Part shown: piece by piece, positions 11,974 to 24,867 of the stretch
Layout of the letters: every line of letters begins with the position of its first letter
How positions within the stretch are numbered: position 1 is the first letter of the stretch
NCBI GenBank assembly: GCA_007115705.1
Contig: QXEO01000339.1
Span: forward strand, 6,815,386-6,879,385
DNA length: 64,000 bases
Origin: Dactylis glomerata
Taxonomy: Eukaryota; Streptophyta; Magnoliopsida; Poales; Poaceae
Direction of reading: 5' to 3'
Translations under genes and position numbers: made by a program
Notes under the pieces: model-generated
What the model was told of the DNA's origin: nothing
Seen by the model: only the letters and a program-made list of their open reading frames with translations
Database searches by the model: none

Positions 11974-14628
11974 AAACGCTTTGACCCTAGGATTAAAACC
12001 CTTTAATAGGAGACCTGTAGGTTTGGTAGTGACTATAGGAAGCCATCTTATCTAAACCAACTCTTCTTATGACTTGGGATGGATATTCAACAAAAGAATA
12101 ATCCTGACACACTCGAGTCAAAATTCTTACCTGTTTTTCCTAAGTGAAGTTAGACATCTTGTTCCATACCTAGTTGTATGACATCATTAGAGCCTTACAT
12201 AAAGGATGGAAGTGGATTATATTTGGTATACAATACATGGTAGCCCAAAGAGAGGATACAACCGGAATGGGAACTATCCTATTGGAAGAAGTATACCAAG
12301 GGCAATTTGTTAAACTTAAGTCTTCTGAAATTGTAGTAGGATGATGTTAAGTGATAAAGTGAGACTATAGGAGGTAGTAGGCCTCAGGTTTTAGTCTTGT
12401 ATATGGATACTCAAGAATGCCATATACAAGTAAGATGTATTGGCAGTATAAAAACCTTAATCATGCTGGATTCACTTGAGAATCTTCACATGAAGGAGTA
12501 GAAATTTTTAGTAGACCAGCAATTTCAAGCTGAGGAGGTAGATGCTCAAGAAGATTGGTGAATGAAGTATTCTCAACAATGGTAACTAGGTCAAGTGTAC
12601 CAAAAACCATAGACTTTAGTCAGAGAAGACCTATATAAGTCAGGGAGTTGTGTAAACCATCTCTGGTGAAGAAGTACAATGCTCATGAATACATGAAGTT
12701 TTGAGAGATCATGTGAGATTCGTCTTCAATAGGATGAAAGGTTAGCTAGAACTAGTAGTCTTAATGGAATCTGGATCCGTTAGAATGATTCCCAAACCCC
12801 TTTGCTCAAATTTATTCGATTGCAATTGGGCAATTGAGGTAAGTATTGAGGCAAAGAGTAGTAGTCCACCACTACGTGCATTATAGCGCAATATAAACCT
12901 ATAATATTTGGTGCTATAAGGTACACATCTAAGCCTGAATTCTAGAGATGTTTTACTCACGGGCTTATGATGATGTATGTTGCCAGCACAATTTTGGATT
13001 TTCTTGGATTTTGTTGTGTGACTATATCTATGCATGAAGTTGGACTTTGATGTGCAAGTGCATGTTGAATCATCGAGTTCTTACTTGATGTTATAGTTCT
13101 AGAGGGTTAAGGGATTCGCGTGAAGGAGAGACGAATTCCGAAGGCAATCAAGCCAAAAGATGAAGTAACACCAGATAATGGAAGCCAATAGAAGAAAGCT
13201 AGCAAGTGATCTTCATGGAAGCATCATGAAGTGGTAGTAAGATTAAGTATTGGAATTTAGTAGTAGTACTCTAGGTCGTAAAACACTAGAGGTAACTCTA
13301 GGTTATTAAGTAGAACCACTAATTAGGTAACCGCAATTGAGTTTGAGGTATTTGAGCTCGTTGTTATGCAGCCTTGGTTATGCTTAGTACATCACGGGTT
13401 GATTGAGGTGTTGTAATACCGATGATCCATTCCGGTATTGCCTGCTGCTTTATTCAGCCTGGGAGTGGTAACCCCAGTAACCCTCATTGATAGCGTGACT
13501 AAGACACATAACATTTCTGTATAACATTGATCCCTAGTCCCAAAAATCTGAATTGTTGATTGGTGGTTAAGAATTTAGCAATACCTTTTCTTGTCTAAGA
13601 GATGTAGTCTTTGTCTATGGACTAAGACTTGTGAGGATTCGTGCCCAACAATGATCTGTTGAGACCATTGGATCGTTTATAGCCTTGTTACTTCATGTAT
13701 TGTTCAAATTATATAATTGCCTGTCGTGGATGTCCTCCGGTTCAAGAGAAACTCTGCCGGATTTCTCCCGTGGCTTTGTATGGACCTTACCTTTTGAATT
13801 AGGATAGATAATGATGGGAAAACCCAATTCTCATCAATCTTTAGAACTCTTGGGTAAGTACAAACATCCAGAAGTGGAATAGAACACCCTACCTAAATAC
13901 ACAATCGAGGAATTTGTACCGGTTCTCCACAATGGTGTGGGTACACCACAGATTTCTTCGAGAAACCCTTAGAAAGACATAGTAGTAAGACCGACCCAAA
14001 ACTTATAGTTAATCATGGAGTCCAAATGGTTAGAGAACGATGAGTTTGAAGACCATTAGAAAAGTCTAAGGGGAAGAGTTCAGGAAATTCAAAAGTGTTG
14101 AAAGTGGGATGAAGTATGTCGGAAGTAAATTCTTTCCAAGATTTGCCGTAACCTTATGGAGTTTGGCAAAGGAGTGGGATGATTTTGACCCTAAACACAC
14201 CAAGTATGAACCGCAGCTGGTATCATGAACCGCCGCTGGTGAAGATTGAGATTAGAGTTAACCATAATCTTGAACCTAGTAGACCAAATAAGATCTACAG
14301 AGATGGATCAGAAAACTTGAATGGACACACTACATGAGTTTAATCCGTTCTTAGGTGGTAAAACCAAGAGCCAATTAGGAAGATATGTTGGAACAATTAG
14401 TAGGACCCTATAAGCCATAGAAGGTATTGAAAATATGATAATCCATGAGAATGTCCAAGAAGAAACCAAGATGGATGGAATTCAAGTGACTATTGCTCGG
14501 AGTCAGACAACAGAAGATTCGAGGAACACTCTGGACAAAGGATACCATCTAAATCCCAATTAGTTGGTAAAGGAACATCAAGATATATGATACCAACAAC
14601 AAGATCGTCCAACAACGTACGAGAGCGA

Positions 14629-14647
14629 AAACTTCGGGACGAAGTTT
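14629..14647 (+). other. Hairpin upstream of D polypurine tract
   Basis: AAACTTCG-GGA-CGAAGTTT is a perfect 8-bp stem with a 3-nt loop, 5 bp before the polypurine tract. Element E has a hairpin at the same place with the same loop and changed but still fully paired arms. Confidence 0.75.
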
Positions 14648-14652
14648 AGTTT

Positions 14653-14665
14653 AAGGAGGGGAGAC
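14653..14665 (+). other. D polypurine tract
   Basis: AAGGAGGGGAGAC directly abuts the 3' LTR start at 14666. It would prime plus-strand synthesis. Confidence 0.85.
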
Positions 14666-17600
14666 TGTAATATCCCAGGATTAGAGGTTATAAAATAGAG
14701 GCAACAGATGTGTGCATTGCATTTCATGCATAGAAAATCCGGGTAATTTTCGCGCATTTAAATAAAACATATCAAAGTGATTGGAGTTTCACTTAAGTTG
14801 ATGGAATTGAAGTAGCTCATCAACTAGAGCGCGATAAACTTCAATATGACCTTTGTTAAAATCCTTGTTTTGGGTAGTGATAGTTACAACAACTAAAAGA
14901 GATAAGTGAGGTAAAACTAAAATGCTTGACACACCATTTTAGAACCAAATATATATTCACACCTAGATCATCATGGTATTTTTAAACCCTACTTCTTTCA
15001 TGTTAAAGAAGTCAACACAAGTCTGATTCTTAAATCATGATCTATTCTATATTCTTATGTTCTAATCTAGTGAGTCCAAATGTGAGAAGTGGAAAGGTTA
15101 ACTCAATGCCAATTTGGTTATTAGACTTACCTTAATTTTAGGTGAGATAACTTAAGAGCATTAGAGCCATTCCTAGAAAGGTCAACTAGGAGACTTTAGC
15201 TATGACTCAACTTCTAATTAGGTTAAGTCATTTGATATAGGGAGTGACCGTATCATAAACCCTAATTTTGGTCTAGACTAGAACCATCCTTAGGAAGTAG
15301 CCAATACCTAGACTTATAGAGTTTTGAAGAAGTGTAGATCCAATATGAATTCCACAAAGGGGAGATTATATCATTAATCTCAGAAGGTAGGTACAACCAA
15401 GATTTAATCCTTGATAAAGGGAGTTGATGAAGGAAATAGTATGATCATGTCAAGTACATGATTATGCTGGCTGATGAAGATAATTAGGTTAGTTATAAAA
15501 CCTAGTCTGATAAGCAGATATCATCCTAAAACCAAGTGTGGAGTAGAAGTCCAACTTAAGCACATCTCAATTAGGGATAACCATCTTGTGAAAGCTATAT
15601 GAGAAACCTTGATCTGTATACAAGTTTCCATTGAGTGAATCATCTAGATATAGGTTGAGCAGATCCTAAGCCTTGACCTAGAAACTTGGTTAGTCTTTAA
15701 AGACTTTGTTGCATTAATCACATCTTAGAGGGAACATTATTTCCTTAGTGAGTGTAATAGTATTCCATCCAATGCCATAAACCTTATTCATTTACTTGGG
15801 GATTCATTCCTAAGTATCATTCCAACTTATGCATCACTATGTGATCATAAGATATAACTATTCACATGACCTAACCTTGAATTCAGGAATTATGTTCCAA
15901 TCCCAATTTTCATAAGATAAGACAACCAAGTGTTTTACCTAGTGATCAATTCACATATCAATAGGTATAATGATTCTAGTAAATATGTCCCAACCATAGT
16001 TCTTCGTAGATCAACCAAAATCTTGAATTACTGATCAACCTGCATCTTATTGCATGTCTTGCCCTTAATTGGATAGTTCTTGCTGGTAAGAGAGAGGTAT
16101 AAATACCTTCAAATAAAGTAGCAAGAAACTACTAATGATGTTGGGATATTTGGGGCATTCCATGTCATTAGAAAAGTTGAGTTAAGCATAGAATCATGCC
16201 TTTCACCCTTTCCCTTAATAGGAAAGTAAATAGTGGTTAAACACTATTTCTTTGTTTTCTTATAAGATATAATGCAAGATAATATTGCTAAATATAACTA
16301 CTTGTTAATTCAAACTTAGCTAAGTATTTTGAATACTCCACCAAGGCTACTTGGAAATATCCAATCAATATTCACAATAAAAAATCCCAATGATATGTAC
16401 AATATCTTATGTGCAAGTGCACCTATAAAACCTATCTAATATTGTGTGTTGAACCAGTAGTGTCATATTCATATTTGAAAAGATTTTCCAAATTCAAATT
16501 CCTGCAAACAAGTCACTAGTTCATAATCTGCAAATCAAATTAGCAAATCTGAACTAGAAATGAGGATAGAATTTGAAAATAGAATAAGGAAAGAGAAAAA
16601 AATATAGGAGGGAGGGAAACCTGGCCGCAGCCCTCCAGAGTTAGCCCAGCAAACCGGCCCAACACCCCAACCCCGTAACCCAGCCCAACTTACCTCATCG
16701 TCATCTTCAACCTCGGGGCAGAGGCAGCTCGGTGGAGCTCTGCCAAGCACTCGATCCACCGCCGACGATTCGACGCTCCCGATGAAGGCCGCCACTCCTG
16801 ACGTCTATAAAAGGTCTAGTCGCCGCCGTGGATAAGCCCAGGAACTCCAGTTCTTCCCCTACCTCTGGATCCTCACCGTTCACTGAAACCCTAGCTCTGG
16901 CAAACTTCATCCTCGCCAGAATAAGCTTCCCCAAGCCACAACGAGAATCCCCGGAGCTCCGCCATGATGGAGTAGGCATCCATGCTGCAGGAATCGAACT
17001 CGTTCAACCTCAATCGCCGGTTTCATGCCGTTCCCTGTGGTCTCTGGCCGGAGCTTGCTGCCAAGCTCGCCGGCGATTCCAATCTTCCCCGACCTCTCTG
17101 TGCTGCTCAACGCGTTCCTGGTGAGCTAACCTAACTCCCTAGCTTCTCATTGCTTCGATTTGTGTCCGGAATCATCATCGCACCGATCACCGCCGTTCAC
17201 CATCGCTCGGCCATGTAGCCGGAGTTGCTCCGGTGACCAATAGGTCACCACACCACCACCGGATGGTTCCCCATCGTCCTCTGAACCCAGCGCACACACC
17301 CGTTCGACCTCGGACCCCTTGACCATCGTCACCGTCGTGGGCAGTGCACCGGCGGTGAGCTCAGGACCGGTCAAACCATGTTTGACCTGGTAACGCCCGC
17401 GTGGCAGCTGATGTGGACTTTGGGCCCACCAGTCATCCTCTGTGGCTAGCAGTACTTAGGTTAGAAATGTTATTCTCTGTTTATTTCAAAATTCCAGGAA
17501 ATAACCAATGCTTTGCAAATTCATAACTAATTCAAATAAAATCAGAAAAATGCAAATAATATACCAAAATGTTCAGAAAAACAAAATCTATCGGTTTAAC

Positions 17601-20600
17601 TTATAATATTGCATACTTGTGTGAAATAATTTTTAACCAAATTTAAAAACTTGTTTAAGTAGTATTTGAAGTTTGAATTTAAATCCAACAAAAATAATTT
17701 AAACAAAAATTTCAAATACCAATTAAAATTTTGTCAACCTTAAGAATGTTATTTCAATCAATACTTCATTATTTCAAAAATGTAAAACTTATACTTTACT
17801 ATTAAGATTTCTAACTCTAAAATGATTTTTCCTAAAAACAAATTCAATCTAGCAAAACTTGGGAAAAATCATAAACTTGAAAAAATAATTATTTCCTAAC
17901 TCTAACCTTATTTTCCCAATGTTTGTTTCATTGAAAGTTAATTTGAAAACTTATAGGACAATTTTAAGACATCTAACATTTGACTTAAACCCTAAAAATT
18001 ATTTTCTTAAATGATAAGAAACTAGGATAAACCTTAATGAAGGATTAATTTGTGTTTAGACTTCATTCTCAACTATAATCCACTAACTGAATCTTGCTTA
18101 CTTAAGATTCATATTCCATTATAAGAAGTGCATGTATCACATTGTTGATCATTAGAAATTAAATTCCAAACTTTAGCAATTAACACTAAATGGAATTGTG
18201 CTAGTCTAGCCTTACTTCCTAATTCAACCATGAGTGGCTAGTTTGTTATTCTATTTCAACATGGTATACTTTAGTCAGCTAACTATTTGCAACACCTTTG
18301 TTGCAACTTTAAAACTATTACCTTCCTGATATCACCTAATTACCATTCCTCTAAGTAATAAAAATATCTATTTAAGATTGTGTTCTTCAAAAGTAATTCT
18401 TTTTAAGAACATACCAGATAAGCATCACACCATTTCCCATGCCCTAAAATTTAGCAATGACCTTTGCATGTTAAGATTATTAACCACCCTGGAATCAACC
18501 ATGAATGGATTACTTTAGCACTACTTGCTCATGACTAACTATTTGAGTGCCTATGATTGATAAGAATGTTATCAACTATAGAAACAACTATATATGGTAA
18601 CAACAATCTAAATTACTTGAATGTCCATGTTTCACTAAAACCCTTCCAACATTGAATGAAACTTAGCTTGTTCCTTGATTTGCTCAACCTTATAACTACT
18701 CTTTAATTATGATAGAGCTATGTTAAACCCTAGAACACTAAACCTTAGGTGTAGTGCTTCTAATCAATAATAAACATGTTCTTCAAATGTTATTCTTTCT
18801 AGAAACATTTAAAGTAACAAATCATTCCATTAAGCTTGAACATAAATAACTCTATATTGTGTTAAGATTGTTGTCAACCCTAAGATCAACTAGGTATTCT
18901 TATCAAATAAGAATTACTTCCACTTTGCTTGTCCCTAACCAACTACTTGTTTGCTAAAAACATGATACCACTTAAAAGTGTTACTCTCAAGTTTTCACTC
19001 ATTGCTATAATAGTCGTTTGCAATAACTCTTGTATGAAGCTTTATTCTATTACTTTAAAAGTTTGTCAGTCAATCTAAAATCCTTAACAACCTTGTTGTG
19101 GAGTGAATCTAAAAGTGCAACTCAGTATAAGGAAGTCATCACAACTCTTCATACTAAACCATTGGGGGTTAGGATACGCTTAGAGCGATGCATAGCATAT
19201 AATTTGCATAACATGCTGCAGATCTTTTAACATCATCTTTACCAGATGATGGTGCTATTTCAATATTTGGATTTCCTACATATCGAAGACCTTGACTTGC
19301 ATAATCTTGCAGTCAAGAAGGCAAGTTTATCTTGCTCATATCTCTTGGTTGCACTAGTTTTGAAACTACTTGCAAAGTGTTGACTTCAAACTCTAACATT
19401 TCAAAAAGGATGGAAAATCTATTTTCATAAGTAATATGACTAGTGGTTATCAACCAGTGGTGATAACCTAGGAAGGCTGGCAGGTGGAACCACGGTAAGA
19501 TTGTGGTGGTGGAGGTTCCACTTGTACGGGAAAGTAAACCTAGGACTAACTACCAATGCCACAGTTATTCTGGTGCCGTAAAAACCATGTTGTCTAAGAG
19601 ACTTGGAATGGGACGGGAAAGTCAGCTGTATCTTCTCTCGTTCGCATGTCAACGGGCAGCCAGTTGCCGGTCGTGGTAGATCTTGCGAGACTACTTGCAT
19701 ATGGGTGGGACACCTAAGTTCTCACGGCACTGGTGTCTATGGTGGTCCGCAAGGGACGCCTAGGTACTTCATCGTTGGGGGTGAATATCAGGGGCACAAC
19801 CTGCTTGCGTGAATTGGGTGGGCATGCATTGTGCGGAGAAGGCAGTGAATGGCTTGGATCAATGACTGGGCCCCACACCAAGGAAGTGTGGACGAGCATG
19901 CAACTCGGTTGTGCAACAAGGCTTTGATCTCTTTTGGAAGGACACACCTCTGCAGAGTGTAAAAGGATGTGACATGTTACCCCTTGTTCTGGGAAGGAGC
20001 TGCGAACGCGGTAGGAAAGGTGCTCTCAAGGCACTAATACCCTGTGTTGGCTGTTGGGCATAGTTTTCATAAGTAAAAGCAATCTTTCAAGAAATTTTGA
20101 TAAAACCTTGCATTGGCCTACGACTCTTTTGGGTCCATGGCTTTAGTTAGTGCATATCACACAACTTCTTTCTAAAGAAACTTGCTGGGTAATGCTCGTT
20201 ACTCACCCCAATCTCTTAAACCCTTGCTAGACTGTGAAGAATTAGATTGAAGGCAACCCAAGGATGCAATCTCAAGACATTAAATTGAAGCATTCTACCA
20301 ACATCACGATTATCAGCGGAATCTACAATTGTGCGAAGCTTGGAGGAAACTAGAATAGGGTTAGAAAGGAACCAGTTTCCTAATCCTAGAACCTAAGTAG
20401 TTAGAGTAACTCTATACTTGAGTAGCAAGCCAAATGCATTAGTTGTAGTTTAGGTTAGTCTACCTTGTTTCTTTCTCGTTTGTAGTCGCCAGGACTAAAC
20501 CTCTACCTGTTGAGGTGGTTCTAAAGATCTTCTGTATGCTGAAAATTGTAATCCTATAGACATACCGTGGACCTGCGATGTTTCTGTTGTACCACTCTGA

Positions 20601-20688
20601 TGGATGTAATACTAGTGAGATGGTGTTTAATTAGTGTTATGTCAACGACTTGCATACTACACATGCAGTGGTATGCTGGGTCACCACA
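14666..20688 (+). repeat. Element D 3' LTR
   Basis: 6023 bp, matching the 5' LTR end to end. TATA-like site at 16098-16105. It carries about 31 bp more than the 5' LTR near 16801-16833, including a TATAAAAG string. Apart from that block the differences are scattered single bases and one-base indels. Confidence 0.93.
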
Positions 20689-23402
20689 GTATTTCATAGC
20701 TCGAGTCTGCGGTGCAGCGCGGCATGGTGCACGGCTCGTGGCGAGCACGAAAACGAGTGACAGAGTGAGCGTGTGGTACAAGAACAACTAGGGGGCGGTA
20801 CACGAGTGCCGAAAGGAAGAGAGAAAAGAGGAGTCTTGGTCTGTGATGGTCGGGAGCACGTGTTTTCGTCAGTGAACAACATGTGTTTGATCGATTTAGA
20901 GCAATGTTAAAGGGGTCTAGCGGTAATATAGGGCTCTATCGAGGGCTCACGTACTATGCCGTGTGGGTACGAAGCGATGGACATGACATGAGAGGGCTGG
21001 AACGCTAGGAACGCCGTGCGCGTCTGCAGACGTGGTGACCGCCGGCTGGGTAGATTGAGCGGCGATGATTCCTTGCAGGAGGTGATTTCTTTCGGTCTTG
21101 GCATGAAGTAGTTGGACTAAGGACCGGACGGAAGAGTCCATGGCAAGGCCTCGGGAGCTGAGGTTGTCGTTGACTCCCTGCCCAAGATCGGTGTCCACCA
21201 GAGAGACAGAAGAAAGGGGAGGGTTACAGGGAACTCTACCCCTTGCGTATGGCATGTGGGGTCGTGGTGTCGATATGGAAGGGGGCTGGAGAACTATTGG
21301 GGGTCAAAGGGAGGGAGAGATAGATGAGAGGGGAGAGGCAGAATCTTCCCAAGATTTTGGTTCGGCCCCTTCTCTTTTCTTCCAACCGAATAGGACAAAA
21401 CGGCTCTGCAGCTGGCCAGGGCTTCGACCGCAGGTGATCAATGCCTTCACCAAGACACTGATGTCAATTGTTTTGAGAGAGATGGAGATATGGTCAAGTT
21501 TCGATTTTGAAAATACGTGAGTTTCTTACCAACATATAATTTTTACCAAGCACAAACATGGTTCAAATGGGTCAGAGAGATGGTCAAAGTGATGGGATTA
21601 GCCATGCCAAGTTTGGAGATTTTTGGGAGGTCAAAAGATTGATTTATTGTATTGCATGAACAAGAGATTTGAATTTTGGTTTGATGGTCATTTCAGGGAA
21701 TTTGAAAACACGCAACTAGAGTTCTGCATGCAATATGGTGCATGACAGAATTTTATGAAAAATTACTTTTATGAGCAAGAGTGCTAGAAATGACATAGCT
21801 GACAACATGCATTGTTGTTATTAAAAGATAAAGGAAATCAATGGGAGATAGAGTGATGTACTAAATAGATAACATTGTTTTTTTAAAGAACTTTGTAAAT
21901 AGAGTTTCCAAAAACATTTGCTAAATCCTTGAAGTAGTTTTGGAGAGGGAAAAAAGAAAAAAAAAGAAAACAAGATGGGGTTTAGGGTTTTTTTTAATAG
22001 AAGTAATGGGAAGGAAAACTTCATTTGAAATAAAATAAAATAAGGGGATCCTATTTGGTTTGTAAGTACTTCTTTAGGGACCTAATTTTGATCACCAAGA
22101 AAATAGTCAACTAATTCATGTAGAGATAGTGGATTGGAACCATTCCGAGAGGAGAAGTATGAACTTTTGATCTAGGGTGATTTTGCAAAAATGATATAGC
22201 GGATAGCAAGATGAATGATAGTTAGAATAATCCCTCTATTGTTTGGGGTTCTAGAAGAGGCGCTGTCACCAAGTCAAATATAACAGATCATGATATAGAA
22301 AGTTTGCATTGGAGATTGATCATAGCCAAGTGGGGTTTTGTGAGAGAGAATAGCCACAAATATGTTCATAAACCTTGGGTAGTATCCCATAATTTTCAAA
22401 GACAAGAATGATACCAAAGAGGTACCTTTCCTATCTCTGCTATTTTTTCTAAACTAAGAAAAATACTTGTGGAAATACTTTTTAGAAAACATATTGTGAA
22501 ATGAAATGAGTGCGCACATAGAGTGAACCTCATTTATAATTTTTGATAAGCTTGTGTTTTGAAAATAAATACTTATCTCATATGAAATACAGTTTTAGGG
22601 TTTATAGAGAGGAAAACTTCAAAATAGTTTTTATCTGGAAAATAGAATGAAAATAGTTTATAAGAACATCCCACTAGCCATAATACTTTGATGAGTTCTA
22701 GATAGGTTAGGCCACAGGCCTACATGTAGATCATAGCTACACAGAAGCAACTCAATTAAAATTCAACCATGGTCACACAAGGTCAAGTCCCCACACAAGT
22801 TCAATCATTTGAAGCTAATCTAACATCACTAGAGGCAATGATGAACAAGTGTTCAATGGTGATCAAGCCATGGGAAAGTTGAAAAGAGTTTCAAAGAAAG
22901 AAGTAAGGCTTTGGTAGATATTTTTAGAAACAAATGGAGACATAATCATCTCCTTTATCAAGTTTTCTCAAAGGTGTTTTGAAAGTCCACTTATCAAAGG
23001 TTTATAAAATAGTAGTTTTATAAAATAGTGGGATCACAAGACTATATCCCTGTAGTGTTATAAATACTCAGGTTTGGGTAAAGCTTTTGTTTGAATAAAT
23101 AGATCTTTGATCCTGTTTTGGAAAATTAAAATATTTTGAAATAAAGGAGGTACCAAGATATTCTATTTTGAGAAAAAGCTAGTAAACCAAGAGATGGCAT
23201 GATCACTAGATCACAAAAATTGAGTTGGTCCACAAACTCACCCATCAAACAACACTCTTGCAAACAAGATTTTCACAACAATCCAGGCAGACACACAGGA
23301 AAGTTTATTTTATTTATCTAGTTGCAAAAAGTTTTTTGTTAGCCCTCATTTTTGGCTCACTAAACACTACTTAAACATGGTTAGAAAAGTTGGGGTGTTA
23401 CA

Positions 23403-23417
23403 GCTCTTCCCCCCTTC
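23403..23417 (-). other. E polypurine tract
   Basis: On the minus strand GAAGGGGGGAAGAGC directly precedes the LTR start TGTAACACCCC. This fixes E as a minus-strand element. Confidence 0.85.
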
Positions 23418-23421
23418 AAAA

Positions 23422-23440
23422 GAATCTCGTCCCGAGATTC
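23422..23440 (-). other. Hairpin upstream of E polypurine tract
   Basis: On the minus strand GAATCTCG-GGA-CGAGATTC forms a perfect 8-bp stem with loop GGA. It is the counterpart of the D hairpin at 14629-14647, with different but compensating arm bases. Confidence 0.75.
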
Positions 23441-24742
23441 CTAAGTGTAGTAGTAAAGAGGTGCGGAGACTAGACTAGAGTTAGACTTCAAAAGGTTGCT
23501 CTTCCAACTTCTCGTTGACACTTTGGGCTGTGTGGAAGACTTGCTTTTACCGAAGATGTAGATTGTCTTCACATGCTGCAGTTGAGGGCTGAAGAGTTGA
23601 TGTTGCCAAAAGTATATTGTCGAAACCTCATCGGGACATTTTTAAGGGTAGCGGGGTTAGGCTATCTAGTATGCCCGAAAAGATTCTGCGAGATTTAGAA
23701 GTTTTTCAGTTCGCAAACGAGGTCCTAAAAAGTCGAGGCTTCTCAGGTAGCTCTTGCTGGCTTGGAGTTGCTTCTTCTTTCGTGTCGCTTGATGGAATCT
23801 TCAATCTTGTGTCGTGCCTTGAAGCTGGAGGTTGGTGTAGACCCTTCTGTCTTGAGCTTGGAGTGCTATAGAGGTTGTAGACAACGGCGCTTGAGCTTCG
23901 ATCCTGCTAGGTACTTCAAATTTGTAGACTTACCTCCCTACGCTTCCTAGGTACCAAGGCGTAGGTTAGTCCTAGTAGAAACAATTCTTCTGGACCATCT
24001 TGTGCTTGAGCTGAAAACACGCCAGGTGGCGGCGCACCACAAACGATGTGTCTTCCAGTAGTCAATGATCTATTTCTTCTTGTCTTCGGGTTGGTGGAGA
24101 CCATTGAATGTTTTCTGGCTTCTTCATATTTTTGCATCTTCGAGGATCTTGAGGTAAGTTGGGGGATGTAGATCTGACTTTGACTTGCGGGCAAGTTAGT
24201 CTTGGTCTGATACTCACCTAGAGGTCAAAGGAGTTAATGATTGGGTTAGATATGTCTTCACTTCTTGTCGCTGCTTCTTCCCTTGGTATCTTCCATCGGC
24301 GATGTCTATTCAAGGTCACAATCATGGAGACACCTCATGCTTGAAGTGCTTGGTCAATATCAACTTGGCTTCTGATACGTCTCGAACGTATCTATAATTT
24401 TTGATGCTCCATGCTTGTTTTTACACCATTTGCCTTGTGTTTCGTTACACTTCGTGGTGTTTTTATGCGATTTCCAGAACTAACCTATTGACAAGATGCC
24501 ACAGTGCCAGTTCCCTATTCTCTGCTGTTTTTGTGTTTCAGAATGCTACACAGGAAATATTCTCGGAATTGGACGAAACAAGTTCCAGAACTCCTATTTT
24601 TCCCGGACAAAGGACGAGGACCAAAAGAGAGCCGGAGGGGGGCCAGGGGCCAGCCTCACACTAGGGCGGCGCGGCCCAGGCCCTGGCCGCGCCCCCTATG
24701 TGTGAGGAGGCCCTGGCAGCCCCCTGACGATGCCCCTTCGCC

Positions 24743-24750
24743 TATATAAA
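24743..24750 (+). promoter_or_regulatory. TATA box, A 5' LTR
   Basis: TATATAAA followed by GCCTCGGGACGG. The same context recurs at 38351-38358 (A 3' LTR), 54331-54338 and 59756-59763 (B LTRs). G has its own TATATAAA at 53295-53302. Confidence 0.7.
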
Positions 24751-24852
24751 GCCTCGGGACGGAAAACCCTAGGGGAGTCGGCAATTTTCCAGAAAGAGTT
24801 CCACAGCTCCGCCGCCGCCGTCGACGAATTTCGGGGGACAGAAGTCTCTGTT

Positions 24853-24867
24853 CCGGCACCCTGCCGG
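24853..24867 (+). other. Leader hairpin in A LTR
   Basis: CCGGCA-CCC-TGCCGG is a perfect 6-bp stem with a 3-nt loop, about 110 bp after the TATA box and so inside the transcript. Equivalents are at 38461-38475, 54441-54455, 59866-59880, 29953-29967 and 36720-36734 (C, minus strand), and 63447-63461 (H). Confidence 0.65.

Larger units (their letters stand above)
11960..14665 (+). other. Element D internal region, non-coding
   Basis: A 2.7-kb core between the two D LTRs. Stops are dense in all frames and no retroviral motif is visible. It probably descends from a coding Gypsy element, because the last 40 bp (a CGGGACGA hairpin, then a purine tract) resemble the 3' internal end of coding plant Gypsy elements. 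Replication would need proteins supplied in trans. Confidence 0.8.
5967..20688 (+). mobile_element. Element D: LARD-like LTR retrotransposon (plus strand)
   Basis: A complete 14.7-kb element with LTRs at 5967-11959 (5993 bp) and 14666-20688 (6023 bp) around a 2.7-kb internal region. The TSD is GTATT at 5962-5966 and 20689-20693. The empty site survives in the other E LTR near 48457-48463, where the flanks join directly. It has a tRNA-iMet primer site and a polypurine tract but no Gag, protease, RT or integrase. Sampled LTR divergence is about 1.2% substitutions over the first kilobase, so insertion is recent. It has the same architecture as E but a different LTR sequence. Confidence 0.95.
2772..23402 (-). 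repeat. Element E 3' LTR, interrupted by element D
   Basis: In element orientation this LTR starts at 23402 (TGTAACACCCC) and ends at 2772. It consists of 2772-5966 plus 20694-23402, joined across element D and its TSD. It matches the right LTR throughout. A minus-strand TATA box lies at 3893-3900, so about 4.8 kb upstream would be U3 and about 1.1 kb would be R plus U5. A GC-rich block (5450-5940 and 20700-21460) holds open frames on both strands that differ between the two LTRs, so I do not call them genes. Confidence 0.9.
23403..24372 (-). other. Element E internal region, 3' portion
   Basis: In E orientation this is the last kilobase before the 3' LTR. It continues at 39529-40707 on the other side of element A. 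No Gag, protease, RT or integrase motif is visible on either strand, and the short open frames lack family features. Positions 24368-24372 (GCTTC) are the left TSD of element A. Confidence 0.75.
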
